Of a stretch of DNA of 64,000 nucleotides, positions 43,801 to 54,877 are shown piece by piece; position 1 is the stretch's first letter, and every line of letters begins with the position of its first letter. Made by a program: the position numbers and the translations under genes. The stretch spans positions 25,359,501 through 25,423,500 of the forward strand of contig NC_091677.1 in the NCBI RefSeq assembly GCF_042453785.1. The letters run 5' to 3'. This DNA is from Malus domestica (lineage: Eukaryota > Streptophyta > Magnoliopsida > Rosales > Rosaceae). The notes below the pieces were generated by a model, which searched no databases, was not told where the DNA came from, and saw only the letters and a program-made list of their open reading frames with translations.

Positions 43801-44110
43801 GTTCAATTTTTTCAATGACAATGTTTCTTGAACCAAATCATAATAAGACATTTTAGTTTCTGAAAAAGTGCCAAATAATCACTTTTTTTTGTTGTCTAGT
43901 ATTAGTTTTTTCAAAGACAATGTTATGTTTTTTTTTTTTTCAAAAACGGTGTTATGTTTTGATTCTATTTATTCAGAGATAGTGTTGGTACAATCACACT
44001 GTTTTCATGATCAGTTTTAGTTTTTAGAGACAGTGTTATGTTTTTGGTTATTTTTTCAAAAAATAGTGTTATGTTTTGGTTGTTTTTCCAGAGACAGTGT
44101 TAGTTTTACA
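40860..44110. repeat. Left arrays of a short motif, TTTTTCAGAGACAGTGTTAG-like
   Basis: About five copies stand at 40867-41015 and about thirteen at 43535-44105, spaced roughly 30-45 bp. Examples are GTTTTTCAGAAACAGTGTTA, TTTTCAAAGACAGTGTTTG, TTTTTCCAGAGACAGTGTTA and TTTTTCAAAAACGGTGTTAT. They lie on either side of the mudrA-like pseudogene. Confidence 0.75.
41110..43380 (+). pseudogene. mudrA-like MULE transposase pseudogene
   Basis: Domains appear in mudrA order across several frames. An N-terminal part (41102-41326) leads to a MULE DNA-binding-type region (41540-41750, FELKYLKNDKSRISAKC). The core has FISDRHDGILRCIPEVFPES (catalytic Asp, about 42491-42550), LHSYCIVHLKQNVSSLFP and, after a TGA at 42800-42802, NALSESFNVMV (third catalytic acid region). 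A degenerate SWIM-like part lies near 43080 and a zinc-knuckle-like CSRFRGSGHNKVSC near 43320. Stops occur at many points (for example near 41686, 41858, 41930, 42070), so no active transposase is made. An intact enzyme would bind the terminal repeats and cut and paste the element. Confidence 0.85.
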
Positions 44111-44360
44111 TAATGAAAGAAATTGTCTTTGTTTTGAAATCATAATGGGAAGAAACTATGTCCAGAGACAATATATGTATTGAGTAGCATCAAACAAGTT
44201 TGACAAAAATATTTGTTAAACCATAATAAAAGTAAATCATGAACCTTAAAAAGTACATTCACTTGAGAATTACATATAAGCTATATTATCAAATTTGATT
44301 CTAATACCCAATGCTTGTCAGTTTCTGTGAGATTTCTATGAAAGCTTCTTGTTCTTTTGT

Positions 44361-47300
44361 CTAACGGAAATCATGGTTCATCAAATCCACAAGGATATAT
44401 TTCAGTGCTTTTAAAACTTGATAATCTCGGATATGTTCTTGAATTTTCTGGTTCTTTGATAGTTGGTTAATGAAGCTAACCGTGTATAAGCCGCAATCCA
44501 ATCTGATTTCAAACAAATTTAAGTTGTAATGAACATGAGTATTAAATGTAAACAAAGTATGTAAAAGATAAGTAGTTCAAAAAAGCAAAATGTTTCATGA
44601 AATGCACAAAACAAAAACTATTTATAAAAGTAAAATTGGTTTAAATTTTTTCATGTACGCTGTTGGTTTCTGTTGTGTACATATTCTTTCCTCCTGGACT
44701 TGGAATTCAAAGTCACTTTTGATGGAATTGATTTTCTTCATTGTTTCTTGATTTGAATCCGTAAGATTTGAATGACTTGTTGATTCTCTTGCCTATCAAG
44801 TCGATACTGAACAAAGTCCCCTGCACAAAGTTATAGAATAATAAGATACTTCTTTACAATATATAAGAGAGAGATTTGTGATTTTGGTTTTTTGCTTGTC
44901 ACTATTGCTGTATTTTTTCAGTAGCAATCACATTCCAGATCTTCATCTTTTGAATTTTGTCAAGCAGAATTGTAATTAGTCATTGCTGTAGTTTTTATGC
45001 CTAAAACTACCAATGAGAAATGGTTGTAATGGAAAAATGAGAAAGAAAATCTTTGACACTTTTCCATATTGGTCCATCAATTGGTTGTAGAGCATTTCCT
45101 TGTTTTGGACAGTTTCTTGGATGTTGTGATGTTAGAATAAAAATAATGTAAAATCATATCACAGTGTTTATGCATCCAAATCATAATATGGCATATTGTT
45201 TCTGGAAAAGAACCAACTAGAAACTACACTGTTTACAGATTCAGAGCAAAATTGGCACACTGTTTATGGATCGAAATCATAATAGGTCACACTGTTTCTT
45301 CAAAAGTACCAAATACTCAACTGTTTATTGATACTAAATATAACAGGGCACAACGTTTTGTGATTGTTACATGTATATATACACATATTCATAGAACTTA
45401 GTTGTTTTATGTTTTACCTTTATAAAACATGCAGTTAACAAAAAGTTTATACGATGCAAAACTAGTTATATACTTACAAAGATTGTTGTAGAGACATAGA
45501 AGTTCTTTGTTTGTTGATGTTTTCTTTTTTTTTTCTTTTGAGGTAGCAGAAAGAGTCAACAACCTGAGTTGATATAGATCAATTTGACATTAAACTGTGT
45601 AGGTCTTCTTTCAACACCATTATTCTTAAATAGTTGAAATATGTGGTTTTAGCAATCTAGTATACATCGCTACAGGAAATTGCATAAGATTTAGTTATGT
45701 TATATTTATTTAGTGCTTATAAAGTTATAGGAGTTTGTAATCAAACATTAGTTAAGAGTTTTTTGTAGTACTTACATGTTGTTTGTTAAGCACAATTGAA
45801 TTATTTTACTTCTTTCATCTGGTTGCAGCATCTTATAGACTTGAAGTTGTGTCCAATTCACACCACTATATGTTTGATTTGTTGCTGGAAAGTCATCGGG
45901 TTGTGATGAAGTCTCGTCTTTTAAATCCAGATTGAATGACAGAGTGCTTGGTAGGATTATATTTTTGCATTTGGTTGTTGTGTTTCTAGATGTCGGCTTT
46001 TTGTATTGCACATCATTTTTCTTGAGAGCATTGTTGTGTTTCAGAGCTTGAATTTCTTTTTCTTGCTCTTTTTCTTTTGCCACTGATGAAAGAATTTTGT
46101 CTGGCAGTCCTGCAATTTTTTCATCATCCACTATGTCTTCTTGAATTTGTTCCTTGTTTGATTGTAAAACAGATTTGGCTCCTTTTTTTTTTTCTTTATC
46201 TTTATTGCTGTTGTTGGTTGCAGTGTTTGAGAGCTTTTCTTTTGCCTCTTTGTTTCGCATTTGCTGTTTTCTTTGGGTTCCGTCTTTCTCTTCTGCTGCC
46301 CTTGCCTTTTTTATGTGTATTTTGCATTGAGTCTCCAATGATCTCTTCTTTGGTACTGTTTTCAATATGTAGATGTATAGTTTCCTTCTTGGTGTATGAT
46401 ATTCTTTCTACTTCTCCAAGCATTTTCCTCTTTTGTGTACTTTTGGTTGTTTTCGATGTTACTTTGACACTAGTTCTTGTTGAGTTTGGCACTTCTATAG
46501 TTATTTTAAGTGAAACAATCTGCTAATATAGTTTTATTAGAATGCAACTTAGACATAAGGAAATAAAAATCAATATGAGTACCGCATTGTTTATAAAAGT
46601 AACAAAAATGAAGCACTGTATTTGTAATTGTAAAACATTATATCATTGGATAAATGTTTATTTTTTTCCTATAATTGAAATAGAGTACACATTATGCATA
46701 AATACTGTTAAAATCACTATATTTTTATACTAAATAACACAATGAAGCTAATTTGTGAACTATTTCTGAAAATGGAGTAGAATAACTCAATGTTTCTGCA
46801 ACTAAAAAATGCAAAAGTTGTAGTGTATAATCACTGTCAAACATGCTCAATATTTTGGACATTTCTTTTCTCAATTGAACACTTTTTCAACCAAACGAAA
46901 AATATATTTTCTAGATCTTTAACATTTATTGTCAGTTAAGAAAATTTTGGGGATGAATTTTGCCCGAGCATTGTAAAAGTTTTTTTTTATTGTAGATAAA
47001 TAACACTGATTAATTTCATGCATGTTATTTTGTATACGCTTGATTCAAATAGATCTAACTTATATACAATGAAATTATATTCTTAAATTATTTGAGAAAA
47101 TTTGTAAGAATTTATTACCTCTGTTTGTTTCTAGGTATTTTTCGAAGTGAAGTCGCTCACGGAAGTTTCTCACCAGAGTTGAAAATCATATGATCTTATG
47201 AAATCGAAGAACGAGTATGGATGATTTTTGCTCAACGAAGCTGAAAAGTGTGTGGGTTTTCAGGTTTTGTGAGCATGAAAATGGTTCATTTTCATTCTTA

Positions 47301-48050
47301 TGTTAGAATGATTTAACTCGCGGCCTAATATTAGTGTTATATTTTTCTTTTTTTTTGTTTGTTAATGATAATTTGAACATTTTTTTTTCCAGAAACAGCG
47401 AACACTTGAACATTTATTTGAACTTGAGGTTGCTCTTTTGTAGTGTTATCTTTTGGAACTTTTGGAACTTCTGTTTGATTTTCTTGTAGCTTATTCTTCA
47501 GGATTCCAATCTCATTGAGAAGTTGATTGATTTTTCTTGGAGTTTCGGTGTTTTTCAACTGCAATTGTAGGATTTCAGCATCCATATCACTGATTTTCTT
47601 CTTGTTCAACTCTTCTTGAAGCTTTTCGATGTCTCTTTTGAGTTGTCCAGTTGTTTGACCCGAAACTACATAATTTATTTGGAGATTGTCAATTGCATGC
47701 ATCATTATATGTTTGAACACTAGATACCTCTTATATTCCATGCCCGTACAGTTTTGAAATTGTTTGAACATCTCATCAGTTGTTGTTGTGTCAATACCAA
47801 GGATGTGAATTTGATAATCTAGATCAAGCTTTCGCAATTCTTCATCGTACAACTTGTCGAATTGTTCTTGGGCTTCATTAATGGTGGTTCATCTGTTTTA
47901 CTTCTTCTTTGATCAGGTTCCATCACATCTTTTTCAACATCAGTCTTTTTTCTTTTCCTTGTAACAGTCTTTTCTTTGCCTTTTATGGAAGACTCATCTC
48001 CTTCCTTAGTAGAAGGAATAGGATTAGCAATCTGCACATAGTTACACAAG
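44361..48050 (-). pseudogene. Convergent MULE accessory gene, possibly Ulp1-type, broken
   Basis: Three open stretches lie on the minus strand. Exon-like 47337-48050 has a KKRK-rich start (TVTRKRKKTDVEKDV), one frame change near 47885 and a coiled coil (LKRDIEKLQEELNKKK, INQLLNEIGILKNKLQENQ). Then comes 45772-46365, Lys/Glu-rich and ending PDERSKIIQLCLTNNM. The last is 44361-44555 with IRLDCGLYTVSFINQLS. The DCG phrase followed by a hydrophobic helix matches the catalytic-Cys region of C48/Ulp1 proteases, which some plant MULEs (Kaonashi type) carry. The His and Asp parts were not found, so this assignment is tentative. The gene points toward the mudrA-like pseudogene. Confidence 0.5.
45160..45360. 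repeat. Right-hand motif array 1, CACTGTTT(C/A)TGGA-like
   Basis: About six copies (CACAGTGTTTATGCATCC, TATTGTTTCTGGAAAAG, CACTGTTTACAGATTC, CACTGTTTATGGATCG, CACTGTTTCTTCAAAAG, ACTGTTTATTGAT) stand 30-40 bp apart. They read as the reverse complement of the left-hand motif. Confidence 0.7.
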
Positions 48051-49060
48051 TATTAATTATTAATTCAAATTATTAGTGTGATACTGTTTATGGATTTGCA
48101 AAATGAATTCTAATTACATTTGTAGTGTTACACTGCTTATGGACTCTGAAAAAAAACAATTTTTTCTGGATTTTAGTGCTAGAAAGTATGCAAATATCAA
48201 TGTTTCTAGATTGTAAGTCAGTGTTTCTATTTGTTAAATAACACTATTTTTGGATTTGTAGTACTAAATAGCATGCAGATATCACTGTTTTTGTATTTGT
48301 AGTATTAGAGAGTATGCACTGTTTCTAGAACTTCAAAGCTGAACCGTTTGTCAAAATGACTTTGTTTACTGGTCCTTACCTTAATATCTTCAACCTGGCC
48401 ATCTTGTTCAACACTAGTCCTTTTTTTTTTTTTTTTTGCTGCCTTGCCTATGCCTTTTTTTGGAAGATTCATCTCATTTCTCAATAGAAGGAATAGGATC
48501 AACATTCTGCACATAGTTACACAACTATTAATCATTTATTCAAATTATTATTGTGATACTGTTTATTGATTTTGCAAAATAAATGTTAATTACATTTGTA
48601 ATGTTACACTATTTATGAACTGTAAAAAAATTTGTTTCTGGATTTTATATTGTTAGAAAAGTATGTAGATATAAAAGTTTTTGGATTGTAAGTCACTGTT
48701 TCTCTTTTATTAAATAATATTGTTTCTGGATCTGTAGTACTTATTCATGCAGATATCATTGTTTTTGTATTTGTACTATTAGAGAGTATGCACTGTTTCT
48801 AATACTTCAAAGTTGGATTGTTTATAGACTTTAAGCTATAAGCATTTGTCAAAATGACTTTGTTTGGTACCTCAATATCTTCACCTTAGTCACCAGTTTT
48901 CTTTCTTTTCTTTGGGGTTGTCTTTCTTATGCCTTTTTTGGAATACTCCTATCATTTTTCAGTAGGAAGAATAGAACCAACAATATGCATATAGTCACAC
49001 ATTTGGACTATTTATAGTTTTTTGAATCTTGAATTGTTTCTAGAACTGTAAACTCTAAGC
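47950..49060 (-). repeat. Three tandem copies of a ~476-bp unit with exon-like core
   Basis: The phrase GGAAT-AGGAT-AGCAATCTGCACATAGTTACACA occurs at 48021, as GGATCAACATTCTGCACATA at 48496 and as GAACCAACAATATGCATATA at 48974, 475 and 478 bp apart. On the minus strand each gives an acceptor-like TATGTGCAG followed by (N/I)xxPIPS and a KGxxKAAKKKKK- or KGKEKTVTRKRK-type basic stretch. The intervening DNA carries the CACTGTTT motif many times. Confidence 0.75.
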
Positions 49061-49063
49061 ATT

Positions 49064-49512
49064 TTGTGAAAATGACTTTGATTACTGGTCATTACCTCCA
49101 TATCTTCAACTTTGACATCTCTAATTGCTTGGTGTATCATTGTTGTGTCTCATCTTCCTATTGCCCGAACCATGCTTTCTTGGCCTTTTATCGTCTCAAC
49201 AAGGTTTGTATTAAGACATATCCAATACTATACAAATTAGGAAAGTGAGTATTTATTATTTGAGATTTATAAAAAAAAAAATCATGCTTTTAAAATATAA
49301 TTATGATATTTTTACCAAAATGAGAACAATGCAACCGCTAGTTGTTGATTCCTTTACTTCTTCTCTCTTATTGGTTTGTGATCTACACTCCAAACTTTCT
49401 ATATTAGGAAAGAAAAATACACTTGTGAGGAGTGTAGAATGAGATTTTTGGAGTGTCAATAACACTTCCCTACTTATATATTAATCCATAAAGTTTTTCA
49501 TACAGCATTCCC
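49064..49512. other. Spacer with MITE fragment
   Basis: Positions 49395-49470 (CACTTGTGAGGAGTGTAGAA, TGAGATTTTTGGAGTGTCAA, TAACACTTCCCT) match the right half of the 121-bp MITE at 24450-24570. Otherwise nothing is recognised. Confidence 0.6.
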
Positions 49513-51834
49513 TTACAATATCCCTCGACGCGTTTGCATGTTCTGAAAGCGTTGCATGACAACATCATTACCAATACCATCAAACATCTCCCTCTCTATA
49601 AAAATAACCATGTTATCATTCATCCATTGATCTCCCATCCAATTTCTCAATCGATTCTTCAGAAATTTCATGGCCGAAAATGCTCTTTCAACGGTTGCAG
49701 TAGCAACTAATGTCACAAGCAAGTAAACCAGCGAATACACCTTGTGTTTTTTGCATTGAACCATTTTTTTGCAAGATCTATAATCTCTTTTAAACCTGAA
49801 AACTCAATGTTAGACCGCATATCCACAATGTAAGTCTCAAGTTGAATCTTAAGTATCACCAACTCATTCATAGAAAAGTTCTTAGGATAAAATTGGGCAA
49901 GACGCAATAGCTTTTGGCTATCAAAAGTAGAGAAGGAGTCGGCTGGACATAAACATGCCAAACGAAGTAACTCAATGTTGGTCTCATTAAAATGATTATT
50001 TAGTTCTTGAAGCTGCTAATCCAAAATAACATAAAATATCCTAACACAATAATGATGCATATTTGTGACTCTTGTGCTTTTCGTTGCCCTCACATTTGAG
50101 AAAGAAACATATCATCCATATTAGGCACATCAATATCATGTTTAGGACAAAATTTAGAGTCTTCACTAAGTAAAGAATCAAAAACCATTTTTTTCTCATT
50201 ATCTCCGACCTTTGCTTACAAACTCCACCAACTTCATGGCATTTACAATATCATGATCCTTCCTTTGCAATGCTTGTGACAATTCATTGGTTATTCCTAG
50301 TATATATTTCATCAAGTGTAGATTAAACACAAAATCAAATGATTGCATGGAACATCTTTGTTGAGAGCTTAATCCATCATCTGCTTTTACTTCAAGTACA
50401 TCAAGTATGGATGAGAACATAGTCATTATACTTACTAAAGTACCAAAGTGTGAACCCCAACTTGTTTCTCCAGCACGTTTTAAAGTAGTTTCTTGATTTT
50501 TGCCTTTCCCACTTGTAAACTCACTACTGTTTAGTGCTTCAATAACTGCAATAGATTGCTTCTCTCGAAGAAGATCACAACGCTTCGATGAAGCTCCAAC
50601 AACATTTACCAAAATAATAACCATACTAAAAAGATACTCAATTTGGATGTTCTTCTTTGCCATAGCTACAAGAGCTAATTGAAGTTGATGTGCAAAGCAA
50701 TGAATATAATAGGCACAACCACTTTCTTTCATAATAAGAGCTTTAAGACCATTGAACTCACCTTGCATATTGTTGGCCCCATCGTAACCTTGCCCACACA
50801 ACCTAGAGATGCTCAATTTATGCCTAGAAAATACCTCATCAGTGGTTTCCTTGAGTGAGAGAGCAGTGATGCAAGTAACATGCCTAATGTCAATAAAACG
50901 CTCAACGACATGCCCATTCTTGTCCACATAGCACAATACAATAGCCATTTGTTTCTTCGTTGATACGTCGCAAGATTCATCAATCAAAATAGAGAACAAT
51001 GAAGTGCTAATGTCTTTAATAATAGCCTTGATGGTCTCAATTGCACAAGCATTTACAATGTCTTTTTGAATATCTGGTGATGTCAATTTGTGATTCTCCG
51101 GAGCATTTTTCAAAGTAACGGCTTTCGCATCCTCATTATGGTCGGCAAGAAATTGTAGAAGCTCAAGAAAGTTTCCATGGTTGCTTGAATGTTCAGATTC
51201 ATCATTACCAGGAAATGCAAGTCCTTGTCTCAAAAGAAATCGACAACAATTGATTGATGCATTCAACCGAGCTTTATATTGAATTCGAGCTTCATCATGA
51301 GTTTTAAAGAAAAAAGATTGGATATGTTGCTTTTGACTCCTTAAAGCTTCAAAATTACTCCATGCTTGATTGTGTGCACTATTGACCCCTCCAATATGAG
51401 TTAGTAGTTTTTATTTCTTCTTCTAGTTAGAAAATCCTTCGCCAACAAAGAAATCACCACCTGCTTGTTCTCCAATGTTTGATTTAAAAATGTAGCAACA
51501 CAGATAAAAGGCAACATCTTTTTCTACACTATATTCCAACCAAGCATGGTTGAATCGTCTTTGCGTGTCTCCATATTTCTTGTAAGGAAATTATGGGTTT
51601 TAGGTTGTTGAGGACCAGCTAGCACATACGCTCTTCGCACTTGATCTCGAATATTAACATTGTAATCCAAAATTCGAATTTGCTTACCAGGATCTGATGG
51701 AAGATATGATAAAATAAATTATATACTATCTTGTCCCTGAGTATCATTATTTTTCTCAATAACTGGGGATGGCGGCGCTGATATTTTTATGTTCCAGTCT
51801 CCAAAGTCAGTCATATTGATACCAATAACATATA
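49513..51834 (-). pseudogene. hAT-superfamily TTF-type zinc-finger/transposase-like gene, broken
   Basis: Reading on the minus strand, the N-terminal part (51834 down) begins MTDFGDWNIKISAPPSP and includes YLPSDPGKQIRILDYN. The long open central part (51266-50199, about 355 codons) carries the DUF4371-like core: LFSILIDESCDVSTKKQMAI, RLCGQGYDGANNMQGEFNGL and CAYYIHCFAHQLQLALVAMA. The 3' part (49764-49513) has a hAT C-terminal dimerisation motif, VATATVERAFSAMKFLKNRL. A TATATAATT stop near 51717 and stops or frameshifts at 50196, near 50015 and near 49740 break it. Relatives are annotated as zinc-finger MYM-type-1-like or TTF-type proteins. No terminal repeats were identified. Confidence 0.88.
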
Positions 51835-52440
51835 AGGTTCATACGTAATTTGTAGAATTTATAGAATAAGAATCTCAAAATTAGAAAGCTAAATTTTAAA
51901 TTGTAATGCCAAAAAATGAATTAATAAAGTAAAATCATATAATAAAATACCTTGTGCAGTTGTGTAACACAAATCTAACTAATAAAATTTAGACTCTTAA
52001 TCCTAGAGTAGACTGTACTAATATGCCTAATAACTAATCCAACCAACAATTCAATTAACCAATACCAATAAGCATACAACTTATTCAACAAATAAAAATT
52101 TAATTCAACTATTCATATGAATAAATGTATACCCATATTCATAGAATTCATAATTTCAGAATTTCATTCATCAATAATCATAGAATTCATATACGAAACA
52201 ATAATTTCATAATTTCATATATCATATATGAATTCATAATTTCATAATTTCATTCATCAATAATCATAGAATTCATATCAATAACCAATAACCAATAACC
52301 ATATTAGTGCATTACCATATGATTCTATACCAATTAAACAAAAATTAGTGCATTACCATATGATTCTATACCAATTAAACAAAAATTCGTCTTAAATAAT
52401 TAATTAGGGTTAGGGATTATAGATTTAGGAATTAAAAAAA
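51835..52440. repeat. AT-rich spacer with short tandem duplications
   Basis: AATTTCATTCATCAATAATC-ATAGAATTCATAT occurs twice (about 52155 and 52245). CAATAAC occurs three times near 52277-52297. A ~42-bp unit, TTAGTGCATTACCATATGAT-TCTATACC.., occurs twice at about 52304 and 52346. No gene is present. Confidence 0.7.
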
Positions 52441-54499
52441 TTACCTAAACATATATATGTCGGCTAGAGAGTGGCTGGCTGCTGGCCTAGCTTTATTGCA
52501 TTGGCTGGGATTCTATATGCAGCGCTTCCCTACCCTCTATTGCGCCACCAACAAATCCCTCATAACGCAATTCCAAACCCAGATTTACCACATGCACACC
52601 AAAACTTCTCATGCAACCATTTATTTCAAAATCTTTCTTTGATTACTTTGATTTGGTTTTTGACTTGCAGGTTACATTTATTTCAAAACCTTTCTTTGAT
52701 TACTTTGATTTGATTTGGTTTTGATTACTTTGAATTTTAGATTTTTCTCTATTAATCTGACTTTGGGTAATATCATCGGCATTCTATAAGATGTTCTATA
52801 TTTTAGGTTATGGAACTGAATTTGGAGGTTTTGACGGGTTATTTTTCTGGAAGGGGGATTATGAGTTTGTTTCTAGGTTTCTTTTTTAACTATGTTTCTT
52901 GCTTGACTATGCATATACAGATTTTGGGTTTTTTTCACTGAGTAAAGGTATGCAAGCTTGAAATCAATATGCTATTTCAATGCATTCTCTGTTTTTTTTT
53001 TTTTCTAAATGAAAATATTGAAATTGCTCAAATAAATCTGTCCTATCAAGCTATAACTTAAATCAATCTATGCATCAATTGTTTTGGAAGGATTTATCAC
53101 AAGCGAGCACACACCTCACTAGTCTCTAGCAACAAATAACTGTATATATGTGTGGTAATGACCTGACCTATAAAAAAAAAAGAACTAACATTTAATAACC
53201 TTAGCATAGAAACTTGAAAAAAATTCTTCTTTTTTGTCCACATTCTGTTTCCTTGTGAGATTTGAGTTATTCATTGCTTAAGCTATCATTTTGCATAACT
53301 TTAAAATTTGGATTTTGCTATGATCACCTAACTTGTAGAAATTACAGATCAACTTTTTTTGTTTTGTTTCGGGGCCTTCTGCATTTGGGCAATTTGGATG
53401 TTTGATTAATCCATATTGTTATTAATTTTCAGTTACCTGTTAATATTTGGTAGTAGTTTTTGTTAATCCAGATTTGTTGATTTTATATTTGGTAGTAGTT
53501 TTTGTGAATATCAATTTACCCTTCATTGGTAGTGATATCAATTTGCCTTTCAATGGTAGTGATGATGATTTGGATATGTAAGTTGTAGCCTTAATTAATG
53601 TCAATGGAAATCTACTTATGCAGGTTGTCTTAACAACTTAAGACATGGATGATTAATTTAGTTAAGTGACTGTCTCGTATCCAAATTGTTGTGATTTTGG
53701 ATCATTGAATTGATCGAAGGAAGTAAGGAAATAGAAACAATTTGTTGTTGTTTTTCAAGTTCTGTCAAGTATATTGGTAATCTTGTTTATTTATAGTTTG
53801 TAAAAGAAATTGTTTATTTTGTATTATGCAGATGTCCTCAAAGATTTGGAAGATGGAGATCAGCAAACAGTTGGCTTGCTGAAGTATAACATCAACAAGA
53901 GACTGCACAATAAGATATAAGACTCGAATCCATCTCATTTGACTAGCTCTTGGCTGAAAGGTACTAACTTTGGTCATGATGGTGTACTAAATTTATATCA
54001 ATTTTGACTTTAGATATTTCTTGTTTTTCTATCACTTACTAGGTTATATATTTTGGTCCTACAGATTTGAGAATTAGCCCGGCACTTCTTAAGGAATTGC
54101 TTGTTTTTTTGTTGGTATGATGCTCTTTTGTGAACAAATTGGATGCTCTATGGGCAAGGGACATGGAGGATGAGCTTGGGAGATTGCTTTTTTGAGGGTG
54201 ATGCTGCTTTGTAGTCATGATTAGTTTCCTCTGTCAACTTTAGGATGTGCATCAATTGTAAAGAGGAACAAAACATTTTTTGTTTGTGTTAAAACTTCCA
54301 ATTGTACTGTAATTGACAATTTCTACTAATTAATTTAAGTATTTGGAGTTTAATGTGTTTGTGGTGATTGTTGTTTCTTTCTATTGTGTTTCTTACAATA
54401 TTAATTTAGATGTTATGAAGTTAGGTTTGTCTAAAATGAATTGCTAAAAATAAAAATAAATGTAAATTACAGCTGCAAAATTAGTAATAATTGTTGATG
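52441..54499. other. Non-coding stretch, possibly the body of a CACTA element
   Basis: Duplicated TTTCAAAA-CTTTCTTTGATTACTTTGATTTG phrases lie at 52625-52735. A protein-like phrase near 53825-53915 (DVLKDLEDGDQQTVGLLKYN) is short and unassigned. No transposase domain was recognised. The right neighbour is a CACTA-type terminus. Confidence 0.35.
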
Positions 54500-54877
54500 A
54501 TAGTCTTTTTTTACGATGTACAACGTGTGCCGTGATTGCTTTTACATTATTACGACACTCAACAAGCGCCGTATCAAATATAAATTACGGCACACATGTA
54601 TGCCGTAATTTCTTTTGCAGTATTACGACAGTTCATTTTTTTTTTTTTTTGGAAAAACCTTACGACAGTTCATTAACGTTGTATCTTAAGGCACGCAAGG
54701 CACACCTTAAAGAGCATTTACGACATGTTTTGCTTAAATTATTCACGGCTACTAGAGAACGTCAGATTTGACAAAACATCTTTTATGACAAGGGCTTTTT
54801 ACTACTTGGGGACTTACGCCGTGAATAACTATTTACGGCGCTCTATGTGCGCCGCAAAAGACCAATTATGTTGTAGT
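54500..54877. mobile_element. Right terminus and subterminal repeats of a CACTA (En/Spm) element
   Basis: The end ...CCAATTATGTTGTAGT (54862-54877) is the reverse of ACTACAACATAATTGG, the CACTACAA-type terminus with its outermost base changed. Inside it are inverted pairs of a GCGCC/ACGGC motif: TTACGGCACACATGTATGCC-GTAA near 54586, ATTTACGGCGCTCTATGTGC-GCCGC near 54830, and ACGTGTGCCGTGATTGC near 54523. Such subterminal repeats bind the transposase accessory protein in CACTA elements. The left end was not found in the window. Confidence 0.65.

Noticed and set aside
46077..46526. 149-codon plus-strand open frame
   Set aside because: It is the antisense of the Lys/Glu-rich minus-strand accessory gene and gives a Phe/Leu/Cys-rich product without domains.
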